Shown here: positions 9,090-20,720 of the stretch, one piece after another
Position numbering within the stretch: position 1 is the stretch's first letter
Layout: the number at the start of each line of letters is the position of its first letter
Assembly (NCBI RefSeq): GCF_017744095.1
Contig: NZ_JAGHQX010000008.1
Location: 186,001 to 250,000, forward strand
Source of the DNA: Shimia sp. R10_1
GTDB taxonomy: Bacteria > Pseudomonadota > Alphaproteobacteria > Rhodobacterales > Rhodobacteraceae
Length of the DNA: 64,000 nt
Reading direction: 5' to 3'
Notes under the pieces: model-generated
What the model saw: only the letters and a program-made list of their open reading frames with translations
Told to the model about the DNA's origin: nothing
Database searches by the model: none
Translations under genes and position numbers: made by a program

Positions 9090-9120
9090 CAGGCGTCCCA
9101 TCTGGGGCGCCTGTTTTCGT
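9090..9120 (+). terminator. Intrinsic terminator after rplL
   Basis: CAGGCGTCCCA (9090-9100) pairs with TGGGGCGCCTG (9103-9113), with one G-U pair and a tight loop, followed by TTTTCGTTT. It lies 24 bp after the rplL stop. Confidence 0.88.
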
Positions 9121-9314
9121 TTGGGCGACATGTTGCCTGTTGCAGTCATAAAGCGTTAAACATCGTGCTTTGGCCATCTAGCGGTTGCCAATGGGCGCGC
9201 AATGGGCAATCACAAGACTGAGAGCGCGGCTTTTGCCTGCGCCCAAGCAGATAACCTGGCCCTTTGGCATTCCCCTCATATTCACGCCTGGGGGCCATAG
9301 ATAAGAAGAAAACT

Positions 9315-10631
9315 ATGAAACACTCCATTCCCCTGACAGCCCTTCCGGAAAATACTGTTTTTGGCGCGGGCGATGTTTTCGTCCTGTTTGGTGAACTCTT
9401 TGGTCGTGGCTACGCGACAGGCCTGATTGATGCGGCAAAAGCGGCTGGCATGAGCGTTGTGGGCATCACCGTTGGCCGCCGTGAAGACGATGGCGCGCTG
9501 CGTGCCTTGACCGCAGAAGAGCTGGCGCAGGCGGAAGAGAACCTTGGCGGCAAGATCATCAACATCCCCTTGATGGCGGGGTTTGACATGGACGCCCCTG
9601 AAGGTGGGGCCACCCCAACCGACATGCTGTCAGACATGACGCTGGACAACTGGCAGGACTACAAGCTTGACTGGGCTGCCGTGGACACCTGCCGCGAGAT
9701 CGGCACCGCGCGTTTCACCGATGCGCTTGGCCGCGTGATGGCAGAGCTTGAAAGCTTCATCCCTGCAGGAAAGAATGTGTTCTTTGCCCACACAATGGCT
9801 GGCGGCATTCCGCGTGCGAAGGCCTTCCTGGCGATTGCCAACCGGATCTACAAAGGCCGTGGCGCACGCCACATGCCGTCTCAAGCGCTGATGGACAGCG
9901 ATCTGGGTAAGCTGATCTTGCAGAACTTTGACGAAGTGACCGCCAACAGCTTTGGCCATCTGTTGGCACAAAGTGCCGCGCTGCGCGGCAAGATCGAAGC
10001 AGGCGGCGGACAGGTGCGTTACACCGCCTATGGCTATCACGGCACCCGTGTGCTGATTGATGGCGCCTATCAGTGGCAAACCTACACCAGCTACACGCAG
10101 GGCTATGCCAAGATGAAGCTGGAAGGCTTTGCGCAGCAGGCTTGGGAGCAGGGCGTGAAGGCGACCGTGTTCAACTGCCCGGAAATCCGCACCAACTCCT
10201 CTGACGTGTTTGCCGGTATCGAGCTGTCACTGCTGCCGCTGCTGGAGGCGTTCCGCAAAGAGGGCGGCGGCGACTGGGCGCAGGGCGTCTGGGATGACTG
10301 TCAGGCGTTGCTGAAAGACGAGGTGAAGCTTGAGGAGGTGCTGGCAACGGTTGGTGCCTATCAGCAGAATCCGGTGATGCAGTCCTTCTACAACTTCGAA
10401 GCCTGGCCAATGCAGAACAGCCCGGAGCAGGTGGAAATGACCGTTGGCACCTCTGGTGACATTGTGGCGCTGCACAAGAACCGCAAGGAACTGGTGAGCG
10501 ATGTGCTGAGCACCTATGTGGTGAACGCAACCGGCGCGCTGATGTTTGCGGCCTCAAGCAAGGCGGATGGTCCGGTTCTGTGGCTGGATCACGATCTGGT
10601 TGCGCAGCATTTGATCGCCGCGAACAGTTAA
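9315..10631 (+). CDS. Probable FabMG-like enoyl-ACP reductase family protein
   Basis: Starting at ATG 9315 (MKHSIPLTALPENTVFGAGD) gives 438 residues; AAGAAG lies upstream. An earlier in-frame start at 9264 adds a non-conserved stretch. The N-terminus reads as a Rossmann-like nucleotide-binding unit: GAGDVFVLFGELFGRGYATG near residues 15-34, then GMSVVGITVGRR. A middle segment has FFAHTMAGGIPRAK near 156. I associate this pattern with the FabMG family of enoyl-ACP reductases, reported to confer triclosan resistance, but this is recall without a search. If right, it would be a non-classical enoyl reductase in fatty acid synthesis. Its place between rplL and rpoB is unusual, and it has its own terminator. 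Confidence 0.55.
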   Translation: MKHSIPLTALPENTVFGAGDVFVLFGELFGRGYATGLIDAAKAAGMSVVGITVGRREDDGALRALTAEELAQAEENLGGKIINIPLMAGFDMDAPEGGATPTDMLSDMTLDNWQDYKLDWAAVDTCREIGTARFTDALGRVMAELESFIPAGKNVFFAHTMAGGIPRAKAFLAIANRIYKGRGARHMPSQALMDSDLGKLILQNFDEVTANSFGHLLAQSAALRGKIEAGGGQVRYTAYGYHGTRVLIDGAYQWQTYTSYTQGYAKMKLEGFAQQAWEQGVKATVFNCPEIRTNSSDVFAGIELSLLPLLEAFRKEGGGDWAQGVWDDCQALLKDEVKLEEVLATVGAYQQNPVMQSFYNFEAWPMQNSPEQVEMTVGTSGDIVALHKNRKELVSDVLSTYVVNATGALMFAASSKADGPVLWLDHDLVAQHLIAANS

Positions 10632-10656
10632 TCCTGCGCATATGCGGCTGATTTGA

Positions 10657-10682
10657 GGGCGTCCATTTGGGCGCCCTTTTCT
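10657..10682 (+). terminator. Intrinsic terminator after the FabMG-like gene
   Basis: GGGCGTCCA (10657-10665) pairs with TGGGCGCCC (10668-10676) and is followed by TTTTCTTTT. Confidence 0.85.
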
Positions 10683-10805
10683 TTTGGCCGTCGTCGCAAA
10701 GTGAAACACGTTTTTGTGCTGCCCTTGTTTTTGCGTCCCAAATCGCTGAGGCTTTGCTGGATTTCATAAGTTTATTCAAAGGCGCAACCTCAGAAGGAGC
10801 GGCAC

Positions 10806-11621
10806 ATGTGCGATCTGTGTGTGATCAATGCGGTCAAAGACAAAATGCTTTCACGGCGAGATTTTTTCCGTGCTGGGGCAGCAGCCAGTGCGGTAGCTGC
10901 GGTTGAAGCGGCTTCTGCAACACCAGTTATTGCCCATAATCATGGCGGTATTACGGATCTGACCCACAGTTTATCTCCGGACTTCCCGACGTATGGCGGT
11001 GCGCCCGGATTTGGCACGGAGGCGGTGTTTGAGTTTGCCAAGGATGGCTTCAACCTGTTGAATCTGACCATCGCAGAGCACACAGGCACGCATATTGATG
11101 CGCCTCTACATTTCTCTGCGGATGGCCATTCGGTTGACGAGATCCCGGTGGAAAATCTAATTGCGCCGATATGCGTTGTGGATATTGCCGCGCGCGCAGC
11201 TGAGGATGCTGACACAACGGTGACGCCGGATGATCTGAAGGCCTGGATTGCCGGCAATGGAGAAATTCCAGACGGGGCCTGTGTGGCCATGCATTCTGGC
11301 TGGGGAGCGCATGTGGCGACGGAGCGGTTCCGTGGGTTTGACGGGCAGGCGCAGCACTATCCGGGGTTTCATGTTGAGGCAGCGCAAATGTTGATGGAAG
11401 AAACGGGCGCGGCAAGTATTGCGGTGGATACGCTGTCGCTTGATCCGGGAAATTCTGCGGATTTTGCGACGCATTATGCCTGGCTGCCCTCGAACCGTTT
11501 TGGCATCGAGAATGTCGCAAATCTTGACAAGCTGCCAGCGTCCGGGGCCACAGTGTTTATCGGTGCGCCAAAGTTTGCAGGAGGCACAGGTGGGCCTGCG
11601 CGGATCATTGCGATGGTGTAA
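10806..11621 (+). CDS. Tat-exported cyclase-family (kynurenine formamidase-like) protein
   Basis: This 271-residue protein of the cyclase/KynB-type metal hydrolase superfamily has the metal motif HTGTHIDAPLHF near residues 94-105. A twin-arginine signal (SRRDFFRAGAAASAVAAV) follows an unusual N-terminal MCDLCVINAVKDKML extension, with likely cleavage near ATPVIA. The extension is real by position: AGAAGGAG (10792-10799) lies just before ATG 10806. By family, such enzymes hydrolyse amide or cyclic bonds, or they are uncharacterised. Tat export implies folding with metal in the cytoplasm before periplasmic delivery. Substrate unknown. Confidence 0.78.
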   Translation: MCDLCVINAVKDKMLSRRDFFRAGAAASAVAAVEAASATPVIAHNHGGITDLTHSLSPDFPTYGGAPGFGTEAVFEFAKDGFNLLNLTIAEHTGTHIDAPLHFSADGHSVDEIPVENLIAPICVVDIAARAAEDADTTVTPDDLKAWIAGNGEIPDGACVAMHSGWGAHVATERFRGFDGQAQHYPGFHVEAAQMLMEETGAASIAVDTLSLDPGNSADFATHYAWLPSNRFGIENVANLDKLPASGATVFIGAPKFAGGTGGPARIIAMV

Positions 11622-12124
11622 GAGCTGTGGCATTCGCGGGCGTTTTGAGCTTTTCAGCGCCCCTACAGCCAGGGGGCGCTGCCGAAGGCGCATCGGTGAT
11701 TTGGCAAATGTCAAGCCCTCAGGGGTTGCCAAGGCATGCGCGATTCAATATTCGGTAGTCTCTTGCGGTTTCGAGCGATTCGGGGCCGCTTTTGCCCTTT
11801 GCGGACATGATCTGTCCCGAGTGGCGCGAACAAACGGCGAAACAGCCAAGGCAGGGGCAACGGGGCGGCAAACCCCAAGATCAGAAGACGACTGACGAAA
11901 CTTACGATACGGACCTTAAAATAGATTGAAGACCCCGGCTTGGTAAGCCTCTTGGGGTGCGAGAGCGGCGCACACGAGAAGTTTTCCAAGGCAGGGTTTG
12001 GAACGGGAGGCTCCCTTTGGGACGGGGGCCGGGAATTGTCCAGACTTTGACCGTCTCGTATGGGCGTGGTGCCGGGGACCCGACGGCATTTGCGCTCGGT
12101 GAGAAATGAAAGGTGACGATAGTC
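11622..12124 (+). promoter_or_regulatory. Intergenic region ahead of rpoB
   Basis: No gene is visible in about 500 bases. It contains an inverted repeat CAGCGCCCC (11655-11663) / GGGGCGCTG (11673-11681), without a T-run on the + strand. A plausible sigma-70 promoter is CTGACG (11892-11897), a 19-nt spacer and TAAAAT (11917-11922). AAAGG at 12109-12113 is the rpoB ribosome-binding site. Because rplL and the two genes between have their own ends, rpoBC must be started from here; the promoter position is a guess. Confidence 0.4.
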
Positions 12125-15100
12125 ATGGCTCAAAGCTTTCTTGGCCAGAAACGTTTGCGCAAATATTACGGCAAGATCCGCGAAGTGCTGGAGATGCCGA
12201 ACCTGATCGAGGTTCAGAAATCCTCTTATGATCTTTTCCTGAAATCCGGTGATGCACCGCAGCCAACCGCTGGCGAAGGCATCATGGGCGTATTTCAGTC
12301 GGTTTTCCCGATCAAAGATTTCAACGAAACCAGCATTCTGGAATTCGTGAACTATGAGCTGGAAAAGCCAAAGTACGATGTAGAAGAATGTCAGCAGCGT
12401 GACATGACCTACAGCGCGCCTTTGAAGGTGACCCTGCGCCTCATCGTGTTTGATGTGGACGAAGACACCGGCGCGAAGTCTGTGAAAGACATCAAGGAAC
12501 AAGACGTGTTCATGGGCGACATGCCTCTGATGACACAGAACGGTACCTTTGTGGTGAACGGCACCGAGCGCGTGATCGTGTCTCAGATGCACCGTTCCCC
12601 TGGTGTGTTCTTTGACCACGACAAAGGCAAAACTCACTCCTCCGGCAAACTGCTGTTTGCCTGCCGCATCATTCCCTATCGCGGCAGCTGGTTGGACTTT
12701 GAGTTTGACGCCAAAGACATCGTGTATGCCCGTATCGACCGCCGTCGTAAGCTGCCTGTGACCACCCTGCTGTATGCGCTGGGTCTGGATCAGGAAGGCA
12801 TCATGAATGCCTACTATGACACGGTGAACTTCAAACTGGAGAAGAACAAAGGTTGGGTCACCAAGTTCTTCCCTGAGCGTGTGCGCGGCACCCGTCCTGT
12901 GATGGATCTGGTGGACGCAGCAACCGGCGAGATCATCGCTGAAGCGGGCAAGAAAGTGACTCCGCGCGCTGTTAAGAAGATCATCGACGAAGGCAAGATC
13001 ACCGAGCTGCTGGTGCCGTTTGAGCACATCGTTGGCAAATTCGTTGCAGAAGACATCATCAACGAAGAAACCGGTGCGATCTATGTGGAAGCCGGTGACG
13101 AGCTGACACTGGAGTACGACAAAGACGGCGACCTGATCGGCGGCTCTCTGAAAGAGCTGATCGACGCGGGCTTCACCGACATTCCGGTGCTGGACATCGA
13201 CAATGTCAATGTTGGCCCTTACATGCGCAACACCATGGCGGCTGACAAGAACATGAGCCGCGACACCGCGCTTATGGACATCTACCGCGTGATGCGTCCG
13301 GGTGAGCCACCCACCGTTGAAGCGGCAAGCGCGCTGTTTGACACTCTGTTCTTTGACAGCGAGCGTTATGACCTTTCCGCGGTTGGCCGTGTGAAAATGA
13401 ACATGCGTCTGGCGCTGGATGCCGAAGACACGCAGCGCACCCTGCGCAAAGAAGACATCATCTCCTGCATCAAGGCGCTGGTGGATCTGCGTGATGGTCG
13501 CGGCGACGTCGATGACATCGACCACCTCGGCAACCGTCGTGTGCGCTCCGTTGGCGAGCTGATGGAAAACCAGTACCGCGTTGGCCTGCTGCGCATGGAA
13601 CGTGCGATCAAAGAGCGTATGAGCTCTGTTGAGATCGACACGGTGATGCCGCAAGACCTGATCAACGCAAAACCAGCGGCTGCTGCTGTGCGTGAATTCT
13701 TCGGCTCCTCGCAGCTGTCGCAGTTCATGGACCAAACCAACCCGCTGTCTGAAGTGACGCACAAGCGTCGTCTCTCCGCGTTGGGCCCAGGCGGTCTGAC
13801 CCGTGAGCGTGCGGGCTTTGAGGTGCGCGACGTGCACGCGACCCACTACGGTCGTATGTGCCCGATTGAGACACCGGAAGGTCCAAACATTGGTCTGATC
13901 AACTCGCTGGCGACCTTTGCCCGCGTGAACAAATACGGTTTCATCGAAACACCGTACCGCAAGGTTGAGAACGGCGTGGTCTCCGACGAGGTGAACTACA
14001 TGTCCGCAACCGAAGAGCAGCGTCACACTGTTGCTCAGGCGAACGCGGCGCTCGATGACAACGGCAAATTCGTGAACGAATTCGTCAACACCCGTCAGGC
14101 GGGCGAATATACGCTGGCCGCTTCGGAAAATGTGGATCTGATCGACGTGAGCCCGAAACAGCTGGTGTCTGTTGCGGCCTCGCTCATTCCGTTCCTTGAA
14201 AACGACGACGCCAACCGCGCTCTGATGGGCTCGAACATGCAACGTCAGGCGGTTCCACTGCTGCGCGCAGAGGCGCCACTGGTGGGCACCGGCATCGAAG
14301 GCAAAGTGGCGATCGACTCTGGCGCGGCCATTCAGGCCAAGCGTGCGGGCATCATCGACCAGGTGGATGCACAGCGTATCGTGATCCGCGCCACCTCCGA
14401 TCTGGAGCTGGGCGACGCGGGTGTGGACATCTACCGTCTGCGCAAGTTCCAGCGTTCCAACCAGAACACCTGCATCAACCAGCGTCCGCTGGTAAAAGTG
14501 GGTGACACGGTTGCGAAGGGTGAGGTGATTGCCGATGGTCCGTCCACCGATATTGGTGAACTGGCGCTTGGTAAGAACGTGGTCGTCGCGTTTATGCCTT
14601 GGAACGGCTACAACTACGAAGACTCCATTCTGATTTCCGAGCGCATCGCGCGTGACGACGTGTTTACTTCGGTTCACATCGAAGAATTCGAAGTCGCCGC
14701 ACGTGACACGAAGCTTGGCCCAGAAGAGATCACTCGCGACATTCCAAACGTTGGTGAAGAAGCGCTGCGCAACCTCGATGAGGCTGGCATCGTTTACATC
14801 GGTGCGGATGTTGAGCCGGGCGACATTCTCGTTGGTAAGATCACACCGAAGGGCGAAAGCCCGATGACCCCAGAAGAAAAGCTTCTGCGCGCCATCTTCG
14901 GTGAGAAAGCCTCCGACGTGCGTGATACCTCGCTGCGCGTGAAGCCGGGTGACTTCGGTACTGTTGTGGAAGTGCGTGTCTTCAACCGCCATGGTGTGGA
15001 AAAAGACGAGCGTGCGCTGCAGATCGAGCGTGAAGAGATCGAGCGTCTGGCGCGTGACCGTGACGACGAACTCGGCATTCTGGACCGCAACATCTATGCC

Positions 15101-16261
15101 CGTCTGAAAGGCATGATCCTCGGCAAAGTGGCTGTTAAAGGCCCTCGCGGTGTGAAATCCAACTCGGAGATCACAGAGGAACTGCTGGCCAGCCTGAGCC
15201 GCGGCCAATGGTGGCAGCTGGCGCTGGAAGATGAAGCCGACGCACAGGTTGTTGAGGCTCTGAACGAGCAGTACGAGATCCAGAAGCGTGCGCTTGAGCA
15301 CCGCTTTGAGGACAAGGTCGAGAAAGTCCGTCGCGGCGACGATCTGCCACCAGGTGTGATGAAGATGGTCAAAGTCTTCATCGCGGTGAAGCGTAAGCTG
15401 CAGCCGGGCGATAAGATGGCCGGTCGTCACGGGAACAAAGGTGTTATTTCCAAGGTTGTGCCTATGGAAGACATGCCATTCCTGCAGGACGGTACGCCGG
15501 TTGACTTCTGTCTGAACCCACTGGGTGTGCCTTCGCGTATGAACGTTGGTCAGATCCTTGAAACCCACATGGGTTGGGCCGCACGTGGCCTTGGTCTGAA
15601 AATTGACGACGCGGTGCAGGAATACCGTCGCTCTGGCGATCTGACCCCTGTGCGCGAAATGATGCGTCTGGCTTATGGCGAAGATGTCTACGAAGAAGGC
15701 ATCGCTGGCATGGACGAAGGTCAGCTTCTGGAAGCGGCGGGCAATGTGACCCGTGGTGTTCCAATCGCGACCCCGGTCTTTGACGGCGCCAAAGAAGGTG
15801 ACGTGAACGACGCGCTGGTGCGTGCTGGCTTCTCTGAAAGCGGTCAGTCCATCCTGTTTGACGGTCGTACCGGTGAACAGTTTGCACGTCCGGTGACTGT
15901 GGGCATCAAGTACCTCTTGAAACTGCACCACCTGGTGGATGACAAAATCCACGCGCGTTCCACTGGCCCATACTCCCTCGTCACACAGCAGCCGCTGGGT
16001 GGTAAGGCACAGTTTGGTGGTCAGCGCTTTGGGGAGATGGAGGTCTGGGCTCTGGAAGCTTACGGCGCCGCCTACACCCTGCAGGAAATGCTCACCGTTA
16101 AGTCGGATGACGTGGCAGGCCGGACCAAGGTCTATGAAAGCATCGTCAAGGGCGAGGACAACTTTGAAGCGGGCGTCCCAGAATCGTTCAACGTTCTGGT
16201 CAAAGAAGTCCGTGGCCTCGGCCTGAATATGGAACTCCTGGACTCGGAGATTGAGGAGTGA
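12125..16261 (+). CDS. rpoB: DNA-directed RNA polymerase beta subunit
   Basis: The beta subunit forms half of the RNA polymerase catalytic cleft. The start is ATG 12125 ([18 protein letters not shown]), giving 1378 residues, the usual alphaproteobacterial length. A GTG 12 bp upstream is in frame but lacks an SD. The rifampicin-binding cluster near residues 530-560 ([16 protein letters not shown], then [14 protein letters not shown]) has the sensitive-type residues, including His and Ser of the HKRRLSALG segment. The C-terminus carries the conserved [12 protein letters not shown] and [19 protein letters not shown] motifs. It is followed after 53 bp by rpoC. Confidence 0.98.
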   Translation: MAQSFLGQKRLRKYYGKIREVLEMPNLIEVQKSSYDLFLKSGDAPQPTAGEGIMGVFQSVFPIKDFNETSILEFVNYELEKPKYDVEECQQRDMTYSAPLKVTLRLIVFDVDEDTGAKSVKDIKEQDVFMGDMPLMTQNGTFVVNGTERVIVSQMHRSPGVFFDHDKGKTHSSGKLLFACRIIPYRGSWLDFEFDAKDIVYARIDRRRKLPVTTLLYALGLDQEGIMNAYYDTVNFKLEKNKGWVTKFFPERVRGTRPVMDLVDAATGEIIAEAGKKVTPRAVKKIIDEGKITELLVPFEHIVGKFVAEDIINEETGAIYVEAGDELTLEYDKDGDLIGGSLKELIDAGFTDIPVLDIDNVNVGPYMRNTMAADKNMSRDTALMDIYRVMRPGEPPTVEAASALFDTLFFDSERYDLSAVGRVKMNMRLALDAEDTQRTLRKEDIISCIKALVDLRDGRGDVDDIDHLGNRRVRSVGELMENQYRVGLLRMERAIKERMSSVEIDTVMPQDLINAKPAAAAVREFFGSSQLSQFMDQTNPLSEVTHKRRLSALGPGGLTRERAGFEVRDVHATHYGRMCPIETPEGPNIGLINSLATFARVNKYGFIETPYRKVENGVVSDEVNYMSATEEQRHTVAQANAALDDNGKFVNEFVNTRQAGEYTLAASENVDLIDVSPKQLVSVAASLIPFLENDDANRALMGSNMQRQAVPLLRAEAPLVGTGIEGKVAIDSGAAIQAKRAGIIDQVDAQRIVIRATSDLELGDAGVDIYRLRKFQRSNQNTCINQRPLVKVGDTVAKGEVIADGPSTDIGELALGKNVVVAFMPWNGYNYEDSILISERIARDDVFTSVHIEEFEVAARDTKLGPEEITRDIPNVGEEALRNLDEAGIVYIGADVEPGDILVGKITPKGESPMTPEEKLLRAIFGEKASDVRDTSLRVKPGDFGTVVEVRVFNRHGVEKDERALQIEREEIERLARDRDDELGILDRNIYARLKGMILGKVAVKGPRGVKSNSEITEELLASLSRGQWWQLALEDEADAQVVEALNEQYEIQKRALEHRFEDKVEKVRRGDDLPPGVMKMVKVFIAVKRKLQPGDKMAGRHGNKGVISKVVPMEDMPFLQDGTPVDFCLNPLGVPSRMNVGQILETHMGWAARGLGLKIDDAVQEYRRSGDLTPVREMMRLAYGEDVYEEGIAGMDEGQLLEAAGNVTRGVPIATPVFDGAKEGDVNDALVRAGFSESGQSILFDGRTGEQFARPVTVGIKYLLKLHHLVDDKIHARSTGPYSLVTQQPLGGKAQFGGQRFGEMEVWALEAYGAAYTLQEMLTVKSDDVAGRTKVYESIVKGEDNFEAGVPESFNVLVKEVRGLGLNMELLDSEIEE

Positions 16262-16277
16262 GGGCGCAAGCCCTCAC
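16258..16277 (+). promoter_or_regulatory. GNRA-capped hairpin across the rpoB stop codon
   Basis: GTGAGGGC (16258-16265) pairs perfectly with GCCCTCAC (16270-16277) around a GCAA tetraloop. The TGA stop of rpoB lies inside the left arm. There is no T-run, so it is not a terminator; it may be an mRNA stability or coupling element between rpoB and rpoC. Confidence 0.6.
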
Positions 16278-16314
16278 CACCCCCAACTCTCCCAACCAAA
16301 TTTGAGGTATCAAA

Positions 16315-19300
16315 ATGAACCAGGAACTGACGAACAACCCGTTTAACCCGCTGACCCCACAGAAGGCGTTTGACGAGATCAAAGTGTCTCTCGCATCTCC
16401 TGAGCGGATCCTGTCGTGGTCCTACGGTGAGATCAAAAAGCCGGAAACCATCAACTACCGGACGTTCAAACCAGAGCGTGACGGTCTGTTCTGTGCGCGT
16501 ATCTTTGGCCCGATCAAAGACTACGAATGTCTCTGCGGCAAATATAAGCGCATGAAATATCGCGGCGTTGTCTGCGAAAAATGTGGTGTGGAAGTCACGC
16601 TGCAGAAAGTGCGCCGTGAGCGCATGGGCCACATCGAACTGGCTGCGCCAGTGGCACACATCTGGTTCCTGAAATCGCTGCCATCCCGCATCGGTCTGAT
16701 GCTGGACATGACACTGCGTGATCTGGAACGTGTTCTGTACTTTGAAAACTACGTTGTTATTGAGCCCGGTCTGACCGATCTGACCTACGGCCAGATGATG
16801 ACCGAAGAAGAGTACATGGACGCCCAAGACCAGTACGGCATGGACGCCTTCACCGCCAACATCGGTGCGGAAGCGATCCGTGAGATGCTGGCCCAGATTG
16901 ATCTGGAAGCCGAAGCAGACCAGCTGCGCGCTGATCTGGCCGAAGCGACCGGTGAGCTGAAGCCCAAGAAGATCATCAAGCGTCTGAAAGTGGTTGAGAG
17001 CTTCATCGAGTCCGGCAACCGTCCGGAATGGATGATCCTGACCGTGATCCCTGTGATCCCGCCAGAGCTGCGCCCACTGGTGCCGCTGGATGGTGGCCGC
17101 TTTGCGACGTCCGACCTCAACGATCTCTATCGTCGTGTGATCAACCGGAACAACCGTCTGAAGCGTCTGATCGAACTGCGTGCGCCTGACATCATTGTGC
17201 GCAACGAAAAGCGGATGCTCCAGGAATCTGTGGATGCGCTGTTTGACAACGGCCGCCGTGGCCGCGTGATCACCGGCGCCAACAAGCGTCCGCTGAAATC
17301 GCTCTCTGACATGCTGAAAGGTAAGCAGGGTCGTTTCCGTCAGAACCTTTTGGGTAAGCGCGTCGACTTCTCTGGCCGTTCGGTGATTGTGACCGGTCCG
17401 GAACTCAAGCTGCATCAATGTGGTCTTCCCAAGAAGATGGCGCTGGAGCTGTTCAAACCTTTCATCTACTCCCGTCTGGAAGCCAAAGGTCTGTCCTCCA
17501 CTGTGAAGCAGGCCAAGAAGCTGGTGGAAAAAGAGCGTCCCGAAGTATGGGATATCCTCGATGAGGTGATCCGCGAACACCCCGTCATGCTGAACCGTGC
17601 GCCCACGCTGCACCGTTTGGGCATTCAGGCGTTCGAACCCACCCTGATCGAAGGTAAAGCGATCCAGCTGCACCCGCTTGTCTGTTCTGCGTTTAATGCG
17701 GACTTTGACGGCGACCAGATGGCTGTGCACGTGCCGCTCTCGCTGGAAGCCCAGCTGGAAGCGCGTGTTCTGATGATGTCCACGAACAACGTTCTGTCCC
17801 CTGCAAACGGTGCGCCGATCATCGTGCCTTCGCAGGATATGATCTTGGGCCTCTACTACACCACCATCATGCGTGAAGGCATGAAGGGTGAGGGCATGGT
17901 GTTCTCCTCCATCGAGGAAGTTCAGTACGCTCTGGACGCCGGTGAAGTGCATCTGCACGCCAAAATCACTGCACGTATCCCACAGATCGACGAGAACGGT
18001 CTGGAAGTGGTGCAGCGTTTTGAAACCACCCCGGGCCGTGTGCGTCTGGGCGCGCTGCTGCCGCAGAACAACAAGGCGCCGTTTGAGCTGGTGAACAAGC
18101 TCCTGCGGAAGAAAGACGTGCAGAACGTGATTGACACCGTCTATCGCTACTGTGGTCAGAAAGAGTCCGTGATCTTCTGTGACCAGATCATGACCATGGG
18201 CTTCCGCGAAGCGTTCAAGGCTGGCATCTCGTTTGGTAAAGACGACATGGTGATCCCAGACAACAAATGGGGCATCGTGGACGAGACCCGCGATCAGGTG
18301 AAAGACTTCGAACAACAGTACATGGACGGCCTGATCACTCAGGGCGAAAAGTACAACAAAGTTGTGGATGCATGGTCGAAGTGTAACGACAAAGTCACCG
18401 ACGCGATGATGGACACCATCTCCGCCGGTAAGTCCGACGAGAGCGGCGCCGAAGCGGAGCCAAACTCGGTTTACATGATGGCCCACTCCGGTGCGCGTGG
18501 CTCGGTCACACAGATGAAGCAGCTGGGCGGGATGCGCGGCCTGATGGCGAAGCCGAACGGCGACATCATCGAGACCCCGATTATCTCGAACTTTAAAGAA
18601 GGTCTGACCGTTCTGGAGTACTTCAACTCCACCCACGGTGCCCGTAAGGGTCTGTCAGATACGGCTTTGAAGACTGCGAACTCCGGTTACCTGACCCGCC
18701 GTCTGGTGGACGTGGCGCAGGACTGCATCGTGCGTATGCATGACTGTGGCACCGACACGGCGATCAACGCGGAAGCGGCTGTGAACGACGGTGAGGTTGT
18801 GGCCTCTCTGGCAGAGCGTATCCTGGGCCGTGTTGCGGCTGAGGACATCATGAAGCCGGGCACCGATGAGGTGCTGGTCGCGCATGGTCAGCTGATCGAC
18901 GAGCGTATGGCGGATGCGATCGACGAAGCCGGTGTGCAGAATGCGCGTATCCGTAGCCCACTGACCTGTGAGGCTGAGGAAGGCGTCTGCGCGATGTGCT
19001 ATGGTCGTGACCTTGCACGCGGTACGCTGGTGAACAGCGGCGAAGCCGTGGGCATCATCGCGGCACAGTCGATTGGTGAACCTGGCACACAGCTGACGAT
19101 GCGGACCTTCCACATCGGTGGGGTTGCACAAGGTGGCCAGCAGTCGTTCCTGGAAGCCAGCCAAGAAGGTAAGATCGTCTTCGAAGGCGCCAACATCCTT
19201 GAGAACGCCAAAGGCGAAGCTCTGGTGATGGGCCGCAACATGAAGCTGATTATCCAAGGTGAAGACGGCGAAGAGCGCGCAAGCCACAAAGTGGGCTATG

Positions 19301-20562
19301 GCTCCAAGCTGTTTGTCACTGATGGTCAGACCATTGGTCGTGGCGACAAGCTGTTTGAATGGGACCCATACACCCTCCCGATCCTCGCGGAGAAGGATGG
19401 TAAGGCGAAGTTCGTTGACCTCATCACCGGCCTGTCGGTGCGTGACGAAACCGATGACGCAACCGGTATGACCCAGAAGATCGTGTCTGACTGGCGCGCC
19501 GCACCGAAGGGCAACGAGCTCAAGCCGGAAGTGATCCTTGTGGACGCGGATGGTGAGCCTGTGCGCAACGATGCTGGCAACCCGGTACACTACCCAATGT
19601 CCGTGGACGCCATCCTGTCTGTTGAAGACGGTCAGGACGTTCAGGCCGGTGACGTTGTCGCGCGTATCCCGCGTGAGGGCGCCAAGACCAAGGACATCAC
19701 CGGTGGTCTGCCACGTGTGGCCGAACTCTTTGAAGCGCGTCGTCCGAAAGACCACGCAATCATCGCGGAAATCGATGGTTACGTGCGCTTTGGCCGCGAC
19801 TACAAGAACAAGCGCCGTATCGCGATCGAGCCGTCTGATGAGAGCCAGGAAACCGTGGAATACATGGTGCCCAAGGGCAAACACATCCCAGTGCAGGAAG
19901 GCGACTTCGTGCAGAAGGGTGACTACATCATGGACGGTAACCCGGCGCCGCACGACATCCTCTCCATCATGGGTGTTGAAGCGCTGGCGGACTACATGAT
20001 CGACGAAGTGCAGGACGTGTATCGACTGCAGGGTGTGAAGATCAACGACAAGCACATCGAGGTGATCGTGCGCCAGATGCTGCAGAAGTGGGAGATCCAG
20101 GACTCTGGTGAAACCACCCTGCTCAAAGGCGAGCACGTTGAGAAGATCGAGTTTGACGCTGCCAACGAGAAGGCACTGGCCGAAGGCCGTCGTCCTGCTC
20201 AGGGTGAGCCGATCTTGCTCGGTATCACCAAAGCGTCGCTGCAAACGCGCTCCTTCATCTCCGCGGCATCGTTCCAGGAGACCACCCGTGTTCTCACCGA
20301 GGCCTCTGTCCAAGGTAAGAAAGACAAGCTGGTCGGCCTGAAAGAGAACGTCATCGTGGGCCGCTTGATCCCGGCCGGTACCGGTGGGGCCACACAGCAG
20401 GTGCGCCGCGTTGCGTCTGAGCGTGACAACGTGGTGATCGAAGCCCGCCGTGAGGAGGCCGAGGCCGCCGCACGTCTGGCAGCACCAACCGACGATGTGA
20501 CTGCAGACGATGTGTTTGACAGCGGTCTGGTGGAAACACCTGAAAGCCGCGACTTCGACTAA
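16315..20562 (+). CDS. rpoC: DNA-directed RNA polymerase beta' subunit
   Basis: The beta' subunit carries the catalytic Mg-binding loop. The 1415-residue product is full length. Visible are the N-terminal zinc ribbon ([19 protein letters not shown] near residues 71-89), the catalytic [12 protein letters not shown] near 461-472, the second Cys cluster (CGTDTA..., [13 protein letters not shown] near 880-900), and a bridge-helix/trigger-loop region with [16 protein letters not shown]. The SD GAGGT lies just upstream of ATG 16315. The terminator at 20589-20624 closes the rpoBC operon. Confidence 0.98.
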   Translation: MNQELTNNPFNPLTPQKAFDEIKVSLASPERILSWSYGEIKKPETINYRTFKPERDGLFCARIFGPIKDYECLCGKYKRMKYRGVVCEKCGVEVTLQKVRRERMGHIELAAPVAHIWFLKSLPSRIGLMLDMTLRDLERVLYFENYVVIEPGLTDLTYGQMMTEEEYMDAQDQYGMDAFTANIGAEAIREMLAQIDLEAEADQLRADLAEATGELKPKKIIKRLKVVESFIESGNRPEWMILTVIPVIPPELRPLVPLDGGRFATSDLNDLYRRVINRNNRLKRLIELRAPDIIVRNEKRMLQESVDALFDNGRRGRVITGANKRPLKSLSDMLKGKQGRFRQNLLGKRVDFSGRSVIVTGPELKLHQCGLPKKMALELFKPFIYSRLEAKGLSSTVKQAKKLVEKERPEVWDILDEVIREHPVMLNRAPTLHRLGIQAFEPTLIEGKAIQLHPLVCSAFNADFDGDQMAVHVPLSLEAQLEARVLMMSTNNVLSPANGAPIIVPSQDMILGLYYTTIMREGMKGEGMVFSSIEEVQYALDAGEVHLHAKITARIPQIDENGLEVVQRFETTPGRVRLGALLPQNNKAPFELVNKLLRKKDVQNVIDTVYRYCGQKESVIFCDQIMTMGFREAFKAGISFGKDDMVIPDNKWGIVDETRDQVKDFEQQYMDGLITQGEKYNKVVDAWSKCNDKVTDAMMDTISAGKSDESGAEAEPNSVYMMAHSGARGSVTQMKQLGGMRGLMAKPNGDIIETPIISNFKEGLTVLEYFNSTHGARKGLSDTALKTANSGYLTRRLVDVAQDCIVRMHDCGTDTAINAEAAVNDGEVVASLAERILGRVAAEDIMKPGTDEVLVAHGQLIDERMADAIDEAGVQNARIRSPLTCEAEEGVCAMCYGRDLARGTLVNSGEAVGIIAAQSIGEPGTQLTMRTFHIGGVAQGGQQSFLEASQEGKIVFEGANILENAKGEALVMGRNMKLIIQGEDGEERASHKVGYGSKLFVTDGQTIGRGDKLFEWDPYTLPILAEKDGKAKFVDLITGLSVRDETDDATGMTQKIVSDWRAAPKGNELKPEVILVDADGEPVRNDAGNPVHYPMSVDAILSVEDGQDVQAGDVVARIPREGAKTKDITGGLPRVAELFEARRPKDHAIIAEIDGYVRFGRDYKNKRRIAIEPSDESQETVEYMVPKGKHIPVQEGDFVQKGDYIMDGNPAPHDILSIMGVEALADYMIDEVQDVYRLQGVKINDKHIEVIVRQMLQKWEIQDSGETTLLKGEHVEKIEFDAANEKALAEGRRPAQGEPILLGITKASLQTRSFISAASFQETTRVLTEASVQGKKDKLVGLKENVIVGRLIPAGTGGATQQVRRVASERDNVVIEARREEAEAAARLAAPTDDVTADDVFDSGLVETPESRDFD

Positions 20563-20588
20563 ACCGTCGAACGCTGAACCACTTTTTG

Positions 20589-20624
20589 AAAGGGCCCCCG
20601 GCATTCCGCCGGGGGCCCTTTTGC
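20589..20624 (+). terminator. Intrinsic terminator after rpoC
   Basis: AAGGGCCCCCGGC (20590-20602) pairs perfectly with GCCGGGGGCCCTT (20608-20620), a 13-bp stem with a 5-nt loop followed by T residues. Very stable. Confidence 0.95.
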
Positions 20625-20720
20625 CTTCGGTGAAGATATTTTTGGCAAGAGGAAACCCGGGCTTGGCAAATCTCTCGCACGGCCCTAACGTCGCGCGGTT
20701 GCTCGAAGGGAAGGGGGCCG

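Noticed and set aside
11655..11681. Intrinsic terminator after the cyclase-family gene
   Set aside because: The hairpin is strong but has no T-run on either strand in the needed place, so it is listed only as an inverted repeat within the intergenic region.
11711..15952. Very long open frame on the minus strand opposite rpoB (about 1400 codons)
   Set aside because: It is a codon-bias shadow of rpoB: the sequence is low-complexity in Val/His/Gln and has no family resemblance, while the plus strand is unambiguous rpoB.
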